A stretch of 15,685 nucleotides of DNA from UBA7803 sp049454295. Lineage in GTDB: Bacteria; Pseudomonadota; Gammaproteobacteria; Pseudomonadales; Azotimanducaceae. The notes below the pieces were generated by a model. It worked only from the letters and a program-made list of their open reading frames with translations, had not been told where the DNA came from and did no database searches. Where the stretch lies: positions 1 through 15,685 of the forward strand of contig JBMTYG010000071.1 of NCBI GenBank assembly GCA_049454295.1, read 5' to 3'. A program made the position numbers and the translations under genes. Shown here piece by piece: positions 1 to 7,145 of the stretch (position 1 is the stretch's first letter; each line of letters opens with the position of its first letter).

Positions 1-75
1 GCGCCGAAGCTTTCCTGATTCAGGCACAAGGGTCCATCTTGGATTCGTCAACACATTGTTAGCCTGCCTTCACAT

Positions 76-93
76 GCCCAGAAACCGCTGGGC
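76..93 (-). terminator. Possible hairpin terminator after the secreted-repeat protein gene
   Basis: A perfect 6-bp inverted repeat, GCCCAG and CTGGGC, with a 6-base loop lies directly beyond the stop codon of the minus-strand gene that ends at 95. There is no T-tract after it on the minus strand, so it would be a weak or Rho-assisted terminator. The position is right but the stem is short. Bases 1-75 show no gene that I can support. Confidence 0.35.
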
Positions 94-94
94 G

Positions 95-1309
95 TCACTG
101 CTGCATGCGCATAAACCCGCCGTCAAGATAGATAGGATCAAGGGGCGCGTACACTTCGTAGGGGAATGACAGGTATTCGCGATCTTCCCCCATCTCGGGC
201 TTGAGCCTGAGCGTCCACCCGTCAATGCCAAAGCGCCCACGTTCGCTGCGGCCACTCGCAACGGCGCCCGAGGTGCCGGCGGGTGCGCCAATCGCCCCGG
301 TCGCGCTGAACTCATAAGAACCGTCTGCAAAGAATGTGAGTGACGCGGTGCGCGAAACCGCCCCACCCCCGGCTGTCGCAGAGCCCACATACGTACCGAT
401 CAGCCTGACCCCGCGCTCGAAAGGCTCCGCTTCGCAGTAAATATAGTTCCAAATCAAGCAGTTACCGTTTATTTCAAAAGAGCCTGTTCGATTTGAGCCG
501 TCGCTCCAGCTCGCGATCAGTTGGTCATCCTCGATGGTAAGGGTGCCGACCAGGGTCGCATTGGCGGGGGCGAAGGTCGCCTCGGTCAGCAGTCGACGGG
601 GATTAAGCGCAATGAGTCCGCCGCGGATCTGGAGCACTTCGATCGCGCCGCCAACCGGCGCCAAATAAATGCCCGACGGAATGTCGCGCTGATGCCTTTT
701 CGCTTTTATCGGCTCGCCAGAGACGGTAGCCGCCGGCACCGTGGCTTCAGGAGGTCGCGGGGCTGTGGGTGGAGGCGGTGCCGGTGGAGGCGGTGCCGGT
801 GGAGCCGGTGCCGGTGGAGCCGGCGGCGATGGCGACGGGGCTGCCAAGACAGCAGGAGCCGGCTTTACCCAACGGATGCCGACGACCCATTCACCGCTCG
901 GGCAGTCCACGCCGTAAGCGCCCTGCGCAGTCAGATCCTGGATAACGCGGCAAGTTTCAAAGCCGTCTTCACGACTCAGCGGCGATGCCAGTACGGCATC
1001 ACCAACCTGCGGCATTCCGGGTTTGGCACTGGGCGGCAGCGTTAACCTGACCGATTCCTCGGTTCGAGCCTGCACATTCGCGACGCCGACCGTGTAGTCG
1101 CCGGAGGTGCAGTCGAGATAATAGGCGCGGGCTCCGGGCATCGGCTCGATAACCGTACATTCCTCCCAACTGACGCCGGTGGGCGTTGCGATCACCTGAG
1201 TTCCCGCCGCTAAGTCGTCCTCCAGGGCGAACGCCGATACCGCAACGAGCAGGACAGACAGGCATCCATTAAACGTCCAAAACGGCTTTGGAATCAGACG
1301 TGTAGTCAT
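95..1309 (-). CDS. Secreted protein with two Cys-paired repeats, a Pro-rich hinge and a beta-rich C-terminal domain; function unknown
   Basis: 404 residues, with an N-terminal signal peptide: basic R4/K8, hydrophobic stretch about 15-27, likely cleavage after AFA at residue 28. The mature N-terminus holds two related units of about 45 residues (36-80 and 103-149). Each has a cysteine pair with identical spacing (C51/C67 and C120/C136), a following acidic or Ser-Gly turn, and a W/Y-x-V-G-[VI] ending, so each unit probably has one disulphide. Residues about 150-187 are almost only Pro and Ala, a flexible hinge. Residues about 212-404 are rich in alternating hydrophobic residues and glycine turns and look like a beta-sandwich or lipocalin-like fold, including a T-F-F-A-D-G-S-Y segment. 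The start is supported by GGAGGG (complement of 1316-1321), 6 bases before ATG. It lies alone, divergent from the molybdenum hydroxylase genes across 66 bases. I do not recognise a named family; extracytoplasmic binding or structural use is inference. Confidence 0.8.
   Translation of the reverse strand: MTTRLIPKPFWTFNGCLSVLLVAVSAFALEDDLAAGTQVIATPTGVSWEECTVIEPMPGARAYYLDCTSGDYTVGVANVQARTEESVRLTLPPSAKPGMPQVGDAVLASPLSREDGFETCRVIQDLTAQGAYGVDCPSGEWVVGIRWVKPAPAVLAAPSPSPPAPPAPAPPAPPPPAPPPPTAPRPPEATVPAATVSGEPIKAKRHQRDIPSGIYLAPVGGAIEVLQIRGGLIALNPRRLLTEATFAPANATLVGTLTIEDDQLIASWSDGSNRTGSFEINGNCLIWNYIYCEAEPFERGVRLIGTYVGSATAGGGAVSRTASLTFFADGSYEFSATGAIGAPAGTSGAVASGRSERGRFGIDGWTLRLKPEMGEDREYLSFPYEVYAPLDPIYLDGGFMRMQQ
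768..825. repeat. 15-bp tandem repeat coding for the Pro/Ala hinge
   Basis: Almost four copies of a 15-base unit (GGTGGAGGCGGTGCC and a GGTGGAGCCGGTGCC variant) occur at 768-782, 783-797, 798-812 and 813-825. The unit length is a multiple of three, so copy-number change would lengthen or shorten the Pro-rich hinge of the secreted protein without a frameshift. Confidence 0.85.
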
Positions 1310-1375
1310 CCGTAACCCTCCACGAGCGTGGGGACTAGGCTAACATGAGCCTCACCCGAGCAGACGGACCGACAT

Positions 1376-1840
1376 ATGCGCCTCGTCGTCAATGGTCAGA
1401 CTCACTCTGTAGACATCGTCCACGAGGACACGCCTCTTTTGTGGGTACTGCGAGACCAGCTGGGACTGGTGGGCACGAAATTTGGTTGTGGTATCGGTCA
1501 GTGCGGGGCCTGTACCGTTCACGTCGATGGCGAGGCGGTGTTTGCCTGCCTGGTTCCTGCGGCCGCACTGGTTGATCGCGCCATCACCACGATCGAAGGA
1601 CTGGCGCCGGATCCATCTGAACTTCATCCGCTGCAACGGGCCTGGATCGAACAGGATGTCGCCCAATGCGGCTACTGTCAGAGCGGACAGATCATGCGCG
1701 CTGCAGCGCTCCTTGCCCGCACCCCAACGCCTACGGACAACGATATAGACACTGCAATGGCGCCATCTCTCTGTCGATGTGGGACTTACGTGAGAATCCG
1801 TCAAGCTATTCGAGCCGTTGCGGGAGACCGTGATGCCTGA
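1376..1840 (+). CDS. Molybdenum hydroxylase small subunit with two 2Fe-2S clusters (isoquinoline 1-oxidoreductase alpha-like)
   Basis: 154 residues, the normal length for the CoxS/IorA-type small subunit. The N-terminal plant-type ferredoxin site uses C38, C43, C46 and C58 (C-G-x-G-x-C-G-A-C then C). The C-terminal helical domain carries the second cluster at C98, C101, C133 and C135, in Q-C-G-Y-C and L-C-R-C-G motifs. It passes electrons from the Mo centre of the partner subunit to an external acceptor. There is no signal peptide, so if the enzyme is periplasmic this subunit would travel folded with the Tat-signal-bearing large subunit. The start has a weak GGA 8 bases upstream. The stop overlaps the start of the next gene by 8 bases, showing translational coupling. 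The family is clear; the substrate is not visible, so I do not assign iorA. Confidence 0.93.
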   Translation: MRLVVNGQTHSVDIVHEDTPLLWVLRDQLGLVGTKFGCGIGQCGACTVHVDGEAVFACLVPAAALVDRAITTIEGLAPDPSELHPLQRAWIEQDVAQCGYCQSGQIMRAAALLARTPTPTDNDIDTAMAPSLCRCGTYVRIRQAIRAVAGDRDA

Positions 1841-4055
1841 CCAAAGCCACAATCAACGCACCGTGCGGCATCTGAATCGTCGCACTTTCCTGCGCCTGAC
1901 TGGCCTTGCGGGCGGCGGACTCATGCTCGCCGTGCAGTTCGGATGCTCGCCGGACGATGAATTGACCGAGGCCATTGGCATTACCTCCCCTCCCCCGTTT
2001 CAACCCAATGCCTACATCCAGATCACCCAGAATCAGATTGTCATCTATGCACCGAACCCTGAGATCGGTCAGGGGGTGAAGACTTCGTTGCCCATGGTCG
2101 TCGCCGAGGAACTGGATGCGGCCTGGTCCGACGTGACCGTGGTGCAATCTGAAATTGATGGAGCGCGCTACGACCGACAGTTCGCCGGCGGGTCCCGATC
2201 CATAGCTCAGAACTGGGAGCCTTTGCGCCGCGCGGGCGCAGTCGCTCGGGAGATGCTTGTCTCAGCGGCGGCCCTGCGCTGGGAGGTAGACCCTGGCGAG
2301 TGCGAGACGCGAGACAGCCAGGTGATTCATACCGCGACCGGGCGATCACTCACCTACTTCGAACTCGCAGCAAGCGCCGCGACCTTGTCCGTTCCTGATC
2401 CCGCCCAGGTCAGACTTAAAAAACCGAATGAATTCAAACTATTAGGCTCCAGAGTTAGCGGCGTAGACAACGCCGACCTGGTAACCGGCAAAGCTCTTTT
2501 TGGCATCGACACCGCGATGCCCGGCTTACGCTATGCCACCTTCGTAAAATGTCCTGCCCGCGGCGGGATCGTCGAGCGCGCAAATCTGGAAGCGGTCAAG
2601 CGGGTGCCAGGGGTCGTTGACGCTTTCATCCTGGAGGGTAACGGCAATCCCGCGGAGCTTGCGTCAGGCGTCGCGATCATCGCGGTAGACACGTGGAGCG
2701 CATTCAAGGCAAGAAGCACGCTCGAGGTGACGTGGAATGAGCAGCCTGCCGCCAAAGACAGCTGGCGTTCGGCTCAAGACCACGCCGCAGCCCTGTTCAA
2801 GTCAGAGGGCAAACGGACGGTCATCGACACAGGCAATGTCGATACCGCCCTGGACGCTGCTGCGCAGCGGGTAGAGGCGAATTATCAGTACGCGTTCGTT
2901 AACCACGCGCAGCTTGAGCCCCAAAACACAACCGCCTGGTGGCATGACGGCCGCATGGAACTGTGGGCCCCAACCCAGACTCCCCAAGGCGCGGTGACGA
3001 GCGTCGCGACGCTGCTCGGGATCGATCCCTCACGGATCACCCTGCATCAACGTCGGGCAGGGGGCGGTTTCGGACGCAGACTATTCAACGATGTCGTGCT
3101 GGAGGCGGCTGCGATCGCGCAGCGGGTGCCTTACCCCATCAAGCTCACCTGGACGCGCGAGGACGACATGGCGCACGGCTTCTACCGTGCGGGTGGTTTC
3201 CACGCGCTCGCCGGCGGACTGGACGATCAGGGCAACATCGTTGCCTGGAAGAACCACTTCGTGAGCTTTACCCAGGATGGCGAAAAACCTGTGCCAGGTG
3301 GCAGTCTGAGCGGGGCCACGGATCCCGGCCCCTTCATTCCGAACTATCGAATCAGGGAAACGTTGCTGCCCTGGCAAACACCCTGCGGGTACTGGCGGGC
3401 ACCGGGCGCGAACGTGATCGCCTTCGCGCATCAATCATTCCTGCATGAGTTGTCGACCGCAGCGGGGCGTGATCACCTCGAGTTCCTGCTTGCGCTGCTC
3501 GGGGAGCCCCGCTGGCTCGAAGCCGGTAATCCGAATGCGCTGCATACCGGGCGGGCCGCCGGCGTGTTGCGCCGCGCGGCGGAAGCGGCGGGTTGGGGGC
3601 GCAATCTCGGTCCAGGCCGGGGCCTCGGCATCGCTTTCTTTTTCAGCCACGCGGGGCATGTCGCACAGGTGGCTGAGGTCAGCGTGAGTCCTTCACGACA
3701 TCTCACGGTGCATCGGGTGACCGTTGCAGCGGATGTTGGACCCATAGTGAATCTGTCAGGCGCCGAGAACCAGGTGCAGGGCTCCGTCATCGACGGACTG
3801 AGCACCCTGCTGGCACAACGCATGACCTTCGAGCAGGGACGCGCCCAGGAAACGAACTTCCATCAATACCCGCTATTGCGGTTGCCCGACGCGCCTGAGG
3901 TGGACGTGCATTTTGTTCCGAGCGACTATCCCCCCACCGGGCTCGGCGAACCCGCCCTGCCCCCGCTCGCACCCGCGGTTGCCAACGCCATCTTCGCTGC
4001 TTCCGGCGTTCGCGTGCGCCGACTTCCGATCATCGAAGAGGGGTTCAGTGTATGA
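1833..4055 (+). CDS. Molybdenum hydroxylase large subunit, Tat-exported (isoquinoline 1-oxidoreductase beta / aldehyde oxidase-like)
   Basis: 740 residues from the ATG at 1833, chosen because GGGAGA lies 6 bases before it; a TTG at 1818 would add five residues. A Tat signal starts near residue 14 (N-R-R-T-F-L followed by a Gly/Leu-rich stretch), ending near a cysteine that only weakly resembles a lipobox. The rest matches the xanthine-oxidase superfamily large subunit: a hammerhead-type domain around residues 205-260, the cofactor loop G-G-G-F-G-R-R near residue 410, a conserved W-R segment in the middle, and G-x-G-E-P near 703-707, in which E706 is the expected base that activates water. It hydroxylates an N-heterocycle or oxidises an aldehyde using molybdopterin cytosine dinucleotide. 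No FAD subunit and no cytochrome c subunit is adjacent, so the electron acceptor is unknown. The preceding small subunit is its partner. Confidence 0.92.
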   Translation: MPDQSHNQRTVRHLNRRTFLRLTGLAGGGLMLAVQFGCSPDDELTEAIGITSPPPFQPNAYIQITQNQIVIYAPNPEIGQGVKTSLPMVVAEELDAAWSDVTVVQSEIDGARYDRQFAGGSRSIAQNWEPLRRAGAVAREMLVSAAALRWEVDPGECETRDSQVIHTATGRSLTYFELAASAATLSVPDPAQVRLKKPNEFKLLGSRVSGVDNADLVTGKALFGIDTAMPGLRYATFVKCPARGGIVERANLEAVKRVPGVVDAFILEGNGNPAELASGVAIIAVDTWSAFKARSTLEVTWNEQPAAKDSWRSAQDHAAALFKSEGKRTVIDTGNVDTALDAAAQRVEANYQYAFVNHAQLEPQNTTAWWHDGRMELWAPTQTPQGAVTSVATLLGIDPSRITLHQRRAGGGFGRRLFNDVVLEAAAIAQRVPYPIKLTWTREDDMAHGFYRAGGFHALAGGLDDQGNIVAWKNHFVSFTQDGEKPVPGGSLSGATDPGPFIPNYRIRETLLPWQTPCGYWRAPGANVIAFAHQSFLHELSTAAGRDHLEFLLALLGEPRWLEAGNPNALHTGRAAGVLRRAAEAAGWGRNLGPGRGLGIAFFFSHAGHVAQVAEVSVSPSRHLTVHRVTVAADVGPIVNLSGAENQVQGSVIDGLSTLLAQRMTFEQGRAQETNFHQYPLLRLPDAPEVDVHFVPSDYPPTGLGEPALPPLAPAVANAIFAASGVRVRRLPIIEEGFSV

Positions 4056-4074
4056 ATGAAAGGGATGCTCAACC

Positions 4075-4926
4075 ATGAACAAAGCTCTACGGCTCGCGAC
4101 TTTTTCTGCTTTGCTGCCTGCCACTTTCGCGGTTTCAGCCGCGGAACCAGAGCCCGCAGGGGCTATGCTGACGCTAGCCGAGCGACGCGCAGCGCTTGAA
4201 GCCAAAGCGCTTGGATTCGGCCCCCAGGGACCGAGAGATATCGACAATCGGGAGGGGCGCAATCGTCAGATCTTCTCTTTCTCGCCCCCGAGGGAGACGA
4301 TGAATCTGTGCAACATTCACCTGCATGAAGGCGCTGAACATAAAGGCGGTGAATTCACCACGTTTATCGGTCCCGGCGACGGCGCTGGGAATAACAGTGG
4401 GTTCAGGTATGACGGCACGCTGACCCCGGAGGAGCTCCGGCCACTCGGTCGCGCTGTTGGCCAGACGGCGGAGGGGTCGCTCGAGGCCGGGGACACGGTT
4501 GAAATTCACTTCGTTTTCAGCTCGTCGGCAGTCGCACCCGGCCGTGATCTCGCGGCCTGCAGCAACCCCATGATTATGAATCCGCAGCTTCGCGGGGAAG
4601 CCTTGATTGCCGTACTGGTAAATGATTCCGCGGCGGCGCAAATGACCCAGATCGCGGAGATTAAAACGATCGACGGGTACTACCAGGTACCGAATTTGCC
4701 TGACAATTTAGGCGACCCAGTGACCTACGCGGGCTCCACAACCGGTCCTACCTACAACTCAAACCCTTCGTCGCTGGAAATGACCTGGAACGTGCGACCG
4801 CAAGTGCTGAAGCTCGATATCACGTCGGTCGAAGCCTGGCTTAAGGACAATCCGTTTGAGGAAACCCACGCCCACGGCGTGCGCGATCTGATCGTTAATC
4901 CGGATCTGCTTGCGCCCATTCCCTGA
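4075..4926 (+). CDS. Delta-class carbonic anhydrase, secreted
   Basis: 283 residues with a Sec-type signal peptide (K3/R6, hydrophobic stretch, cleavage near S-A-A at 21-23). The core matches the delta-class carbonic anhydrase family, first described in diatoms and also present in bacteria. The hallmark is the N-L-C-N-I-H-x-H segment at 77-84 followed by A-E-H-K-G-G at 87-92, then V-E-I-H at 142-145, G-Y-Y-Q-V-P-N at 201-207, and a late H-A-H-G at 265-268. Candidate zinc ligands are among H82, H84, H89 and H145; the family uses histidines, but the exact assignment is inference. C79 and C162 are the only cysteines and could form a disulphide. It hydrates CO2 to bicarbonate, probably in the periplasm. 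It starts 19 bases after the molybdenum hydroxylase gene with AAAGGGA upstream, so it is probably in the same operon. Confidence 0.85.
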   Translation: MNKALRLATFSALLPATFAVSAAEPEPAGAMLTLAERRAALEAKALGFGPQGPRDIDNREGRNRQIFSFSPPRETMNLCNIHLHEGAEHKGGEFTTFIGPGDGAGNNSGFRYDGTLTPEELRPLGRAVGQTAEGSLEAGDTVEIHFVFSSSAVAPGRDLAACSNPMIMNPQLRGEALIAVLVNDSAAAQMTQIAEIKTIDGYYQVPNLPDNLGDPVTYAGSTTGPTYNSNPSSLEMTWNVRPQVLKLDITSVEAWLKDNPFEETHAHGVRDLIVNPDLLAPIP

Positions 4927-4934
4927 GCCGTTAC

Positions 4935-4968
4935 TGCGGCGCCGTTCCCCATGGGCTCCGGCGCCGCA
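4935..4968. terminator. Bidirectional hairpin between convergent carbonic anhydrase and TerC genes
   Basis: A perfect 10-bp inverted repeat (4935-4944 with 4959-4968, core GGCGCC) and a 14-base loop fill the 52-base gap between two convergent stop codons. It lacks a T-tract on either side. Its position and stem strength make a shared transcription barrier the simplest reading. Confidence 0.6.
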
Positions 4969-4978
4969 CGATCGCGAG

Positions 4979-5995
4979 TTATCGCGCGGCTTCCTCCTCA
5001 CGCTCTTTCGCTGGAAACGGATAAGCCGTGCTGACCTTTCCAGTCGGCGGAATGCGGAGACTGAGCAGCATCGTGACGGCCAGAACCACCACAGTTAGGC
5101 CCAACGACCACGCCACCGGTATTTTGTAGATATCAATCAAAAGCATCTTCGTGCCGATGAATACGAGCACAATCGCCAGACCATAGGACAGCAGGTGAAA
5201 ACGCTCGTGCATATTCGCAAGCAAAAAGTACATGGCCCGAAGTCCCAGGATGGCGAACACGTTTGAGGTCAGCACGATGAACGGGTCGGTCGTGATGGCA
5301 AAGATCGCGGGAATAGAGTCGACCGCAAAGATCACGTCGACAATGCCGATGAGCAGAATGACCACGAACAGCGGCGTTGCCATGCGCTCCCCATCTCGCA
5401 GAGTGAAAAAGCGCTCGCCATCGTAGTCTGGCGAGATTTTCATACGCCCGCGGATCCACTTGAGCGCGGGGTTGGCTTCAAGGTCTGGCTCCTGGCCGGA
5501 TGCCCACCACATCTTGATACCGGTAAAGACCAAGAAGGCGCCGAACAGGTACAGGATCCAGTGGAACTGGGCGATAAGCCAGGCACCGACGAGGATCATA
5601 ACGGCGCGTAACAGCAAGGCGCCCAGGATGCCGAACATCAGCACGCGCTTCTGGAATTCGGCGGGCACCCCGAAATAGGTGAACACCATGAGAAAGACAA
5701 AAATGTTATCGACCGCGAGCGCCTTCTCAACCAGATAACCCGTCACAAACTCAAGCGCCTTGTTGTTCGCGACCGCTCGAGCCTCGGCATCAGCACCCGC
5801 TCCGCCGAGGTACCACCACAGCCATCCAACGAACACAAAGGACACAGCGACCCAGATGATCGACCAGATCGTGGCCTCAGCCATGGAGACGCGATGCGCG
5901 CCCTGCTTATTCATCGCGAAGAAGTCGACCAAGAGCGCGACGACCACAAAACCCAAAAACAAGCCCCACATCGTCGGTGTGCCGATCGACATCAT
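4979..5995 (-). CDS. TerC/Alx-family integral membrane protein (probable manganese or metal exporter)
   Basis: 338 residues with about eight or nine hydrophobic segments, matching the length and layout of Alx-like TerC proteins. Family motifs are E-K-A-L-A-V-D-N-I-F at 90-99 and V-D-V-I-F-A-V-D-S-I-P-A at 218-229. They place the acidic residues D96, D219 and D225 in membrane helices where the family is thought to bind metal; D24 in the first helix is also in a conserved place. A charged cytoplasmic loop covers about 165-204 and the tail is highly charged. Members such as E. coli Alx are linked to Mn2+ export or metal loading of exported enzymes; older tellurite-resistance labels come from the ter operons, which are not present here. 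Upstream on the minus strand AAAGG lies about 11 bases before ATG. It stands alone, divergent from the gene at 6151. Confidence 0.9.
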   Translation of the reverse strand: MMSIGTPTMWGLFLGFVVVALLVDFFAMNKQGAHRVSMAEATIWSIIWVAVSFVFVGWLWWYLGGAGADAEARAVANNKALEFVTGYLVEKALAVDNIFVFLMVFTYFGVPAEFQKRVLMFGILGALLLRAVMILVGAWLIAQFHWILYLFGAFLVFTGIKMWWASGQEPDLEANPALKWIRGRMKISPDYDGERFFTLRDGERMATPLFVVILLIGIVDVIFAVDSIPAIFAITTDPFIVLTSNVFAILGLRAMYFLLANMHERFHLLSYGLAIVLVFIGTKMLLIDIYKIPVAWSLGLTVVVLAVTMLLSLRIPPTGKVSTAYPFPAKEREEEAAR

Positions 5996-6150
5996 GCCCT
6001 GCTACCTTTGCGACCAAGCCGCGCGTGCTCTGACACGAGATTACAGCGCCCAGGGAAAGCTACGGTCAATTCGATGAATCAGACACAAAAACTCGGAAAG
6101 ACCGAATAATTGCTGCTCCGCAGTGAGATCCGCCTGATGTCGAGGTGATC
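5996..6150. other. Divergent intergenic region, no gene seen
   Basis: The 155 bases between the starts of the terC-like gene (minus) and the next gene (plus) must hold promoters for both. I see no convincing -35/-10 pair. On the minus strand there is a tiny TCGG/CCGA hairpin followed by five T residues near 6085-6102, too short to call a terminator or riboswitch. Confidence 0.4.
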
Positions 6151-6663
6151 ATGAACAAACCGTTGCGCGCCTCGGGCGTTGCTCTTGTCACAGTTGCGCT
6201 CGCGTTGGGCATGTCCGTCGTCGCCATGCGCTTTCACGATGGTCCAATCGGCATTTGGTCTGGCGGTCCGTTCACCACCGGGGCGCCAACGAAGACGCCA
6301 GCACGTTGGGATTTCGTTGCTGATCGCTCCACGATCGAACTCCAGACACTCGATCCCGCGACCTCACGCACCGTATGGCTTGGCGTTTTTCAAGGAAAGC
6401 TGTTCGTGTTGAGCGGCTTTATGCAGACAGGCTATGGCAAACTCTGGAAGCAATGGCCGCACTCTATTGTCGAGAACGACGACCGCGTTATTCTGCGGGT
6501 GGACGGGCGCCTGTACGAACAGCGGCTACGGAGGATCAAAGGGGGACGCCTCGCGGCCACCGTGTTAGATATTTTCGCGCTCAAGTACAACCTCAGCATG
6601 GGCGAAAACGACACGCCGGTAAAAAGGGGCGACGTCTGGATGTTCGAGGTAGTCCCGCGCTAG
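6151..6663 (+). CDS. Membrane-anchored protein of unknown function, possibly split-barrel fold
   Basis: 170 residues from the ATG at 6151, chosen over the GTG at 6145 because GAGG at 6142-6145 then sits 5 bases upstream. An N-terminal hydrophobic stretch (about residues 8-26) with K3/R6 before it is a signal anchor or uncleaved signal. The remainder is about 140 residues, mostly predicted strands. It has a G-G-P-F segment at 38-41, a T-V-W-L-G-V-F strand followed by G-K-L-F-V at 82-86, a K-L-W-K-Q-W-P motif at 97-103, and a late R-V-D-G-R-L-Y hairpin. The pattern of strands resembles DUF2255 or pyridoxamine-oxidase-like split barrels, but this is only a resemblance by eye and no cofactor site can be pointed to. 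It is probably extracytoplasmic. The next plus-strand gene starts 83 bases later and could be co-transcribed. Confidence 0.75.
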   Translation: MNKPLRASGVALVTVALALGMSVVAMRFHDGPIGIWSGGPFTTGAPTKTPARWDFVADRSTIELQTLDPATSRTVWLGVFQGKLFVLSGFMQTGYGKLWKQWPHSIVENDDRVILRVDGRLYEQRLRRIKGGRLAATVLDIFALKYNLSMGENDTPVKRGDVWMFEVVPR

Positions 6664-6746
6664 ACCCGGCTATCACAAGCATCGACCCAACGACCACGGC
6701 ATGCGAAACCTAACCACGCCCCACAAGGGGACTGCAGGAGAGACTG

Positions 6747-7145
6747 ATGAGCGAGGCACCCACCCTGCCGCACCCCTTTGGCGACCTTGTTGGCTTTCGG
6801 GTGGAAAGTCGCGGTGAGGGCGCCAGTCATCTGGCGCTAGAGGTAGGACCGCAGCATTTCAACCCACACGGCCTCGTGCACGGCGCGGTGCTCTACGCGC
6901 TCGCCGATACGGGGATGGGTGGTGCACTCAGCTCGACGCTCAAGGAAGGACAGCTCTGCACCACCATCGAGATCAAGATCAATTATTTCCGACCTTGGAA
7001 AAGTGGCACGCTGACCTGCCTCTCCCGCGTGATCCATCAGGGGCGAACCACCGCCGCACTTGTGAGCGATCTCTACGACGGCGAAGAGCGGCATCTCGCC
7101 CAGGCAACGGGGACATTTGCGATTGTTTCCCCTCGCGGGGCCTAG
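6747..7145 (+). CDS. PaaI-like hotdog-fold acyl-CoA thioesterase
   Basis: 132 residues, the usual size for a single hotdog domain. The core motif N-x-H-G-x-x-H-G with a helix running to L-A-D-T-G (residues 39-55) is that of PaaI/YdiI-type thioesterases; D54 is in the place of the catalytic acid and the H41-G42 pair is near the thioester site. A later strand pair (T-I-E-I-K-I-N-Y-F-R-P, about 73-83) is also typical of the family. It hydrolyses a CoA thioester in the cytoplasm; the acyl group is unknown. The start has GGAG at 6737-6740, 6 bases upstream. Its stop shares the palindrome CTAG with the stop of the convergent efflux pump gene, so the two coding regions overlap by four bases with no terminator between them. 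Confidence 0.88.
   Translation: MSEAPTLPHPFGDLVGFRVESRGEGASHLALEVGPQHFNPHGLVHGAVLYALADTGMGGALSSTLKEGQLCTTIEIKINYFRPWKSGTLTCLSRVIHQGRTTAALVSDLYDGEERHLAQATGTFAIVSPRGA

Noticed and set aside
521..1045. A plus-strand open frame with W-R-R-C-R-W repeats
   Set aside because: The repeats are the reverse reading of the 15-bp Pro/Ala hinge repeat of the secreted protein on the minus strand.
1833..1960. Lipoprotein signal in the Mo hydroxylase large subunit
   Set aside because: A cysteine follows the hydrophobic stretch, but the preceding Q-F-G does not match a lipobox; a plain Tat signal or anchor is more likely.
1376..4055. Aerobic CO dehydrogenase (CoxSL)
   Set aside because: There is no FAD-binding CoxM subunit, the large subunit has a Tat signal, and I do not see the A-Y-x-C-S-F-R active-site loop. 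The motifs fit the isoquinoline oxidoreductase type instead.
4979..5995. Tellurite resistance operon
   Set aside because: Only the TerC-like membrane protein is present; no terA, terB, terD or terE neighbours are found, so a tellurite role is not supported.
5996..6144. yybP-ykoY manganese riboswitch upstream of the TerC/Alx-like gene
   Set aside because: Alx-type genes often carry one, but I could not find the conserved junction sequences or a stable stem in the minus-strand leader. A covariance-model search would settle it.
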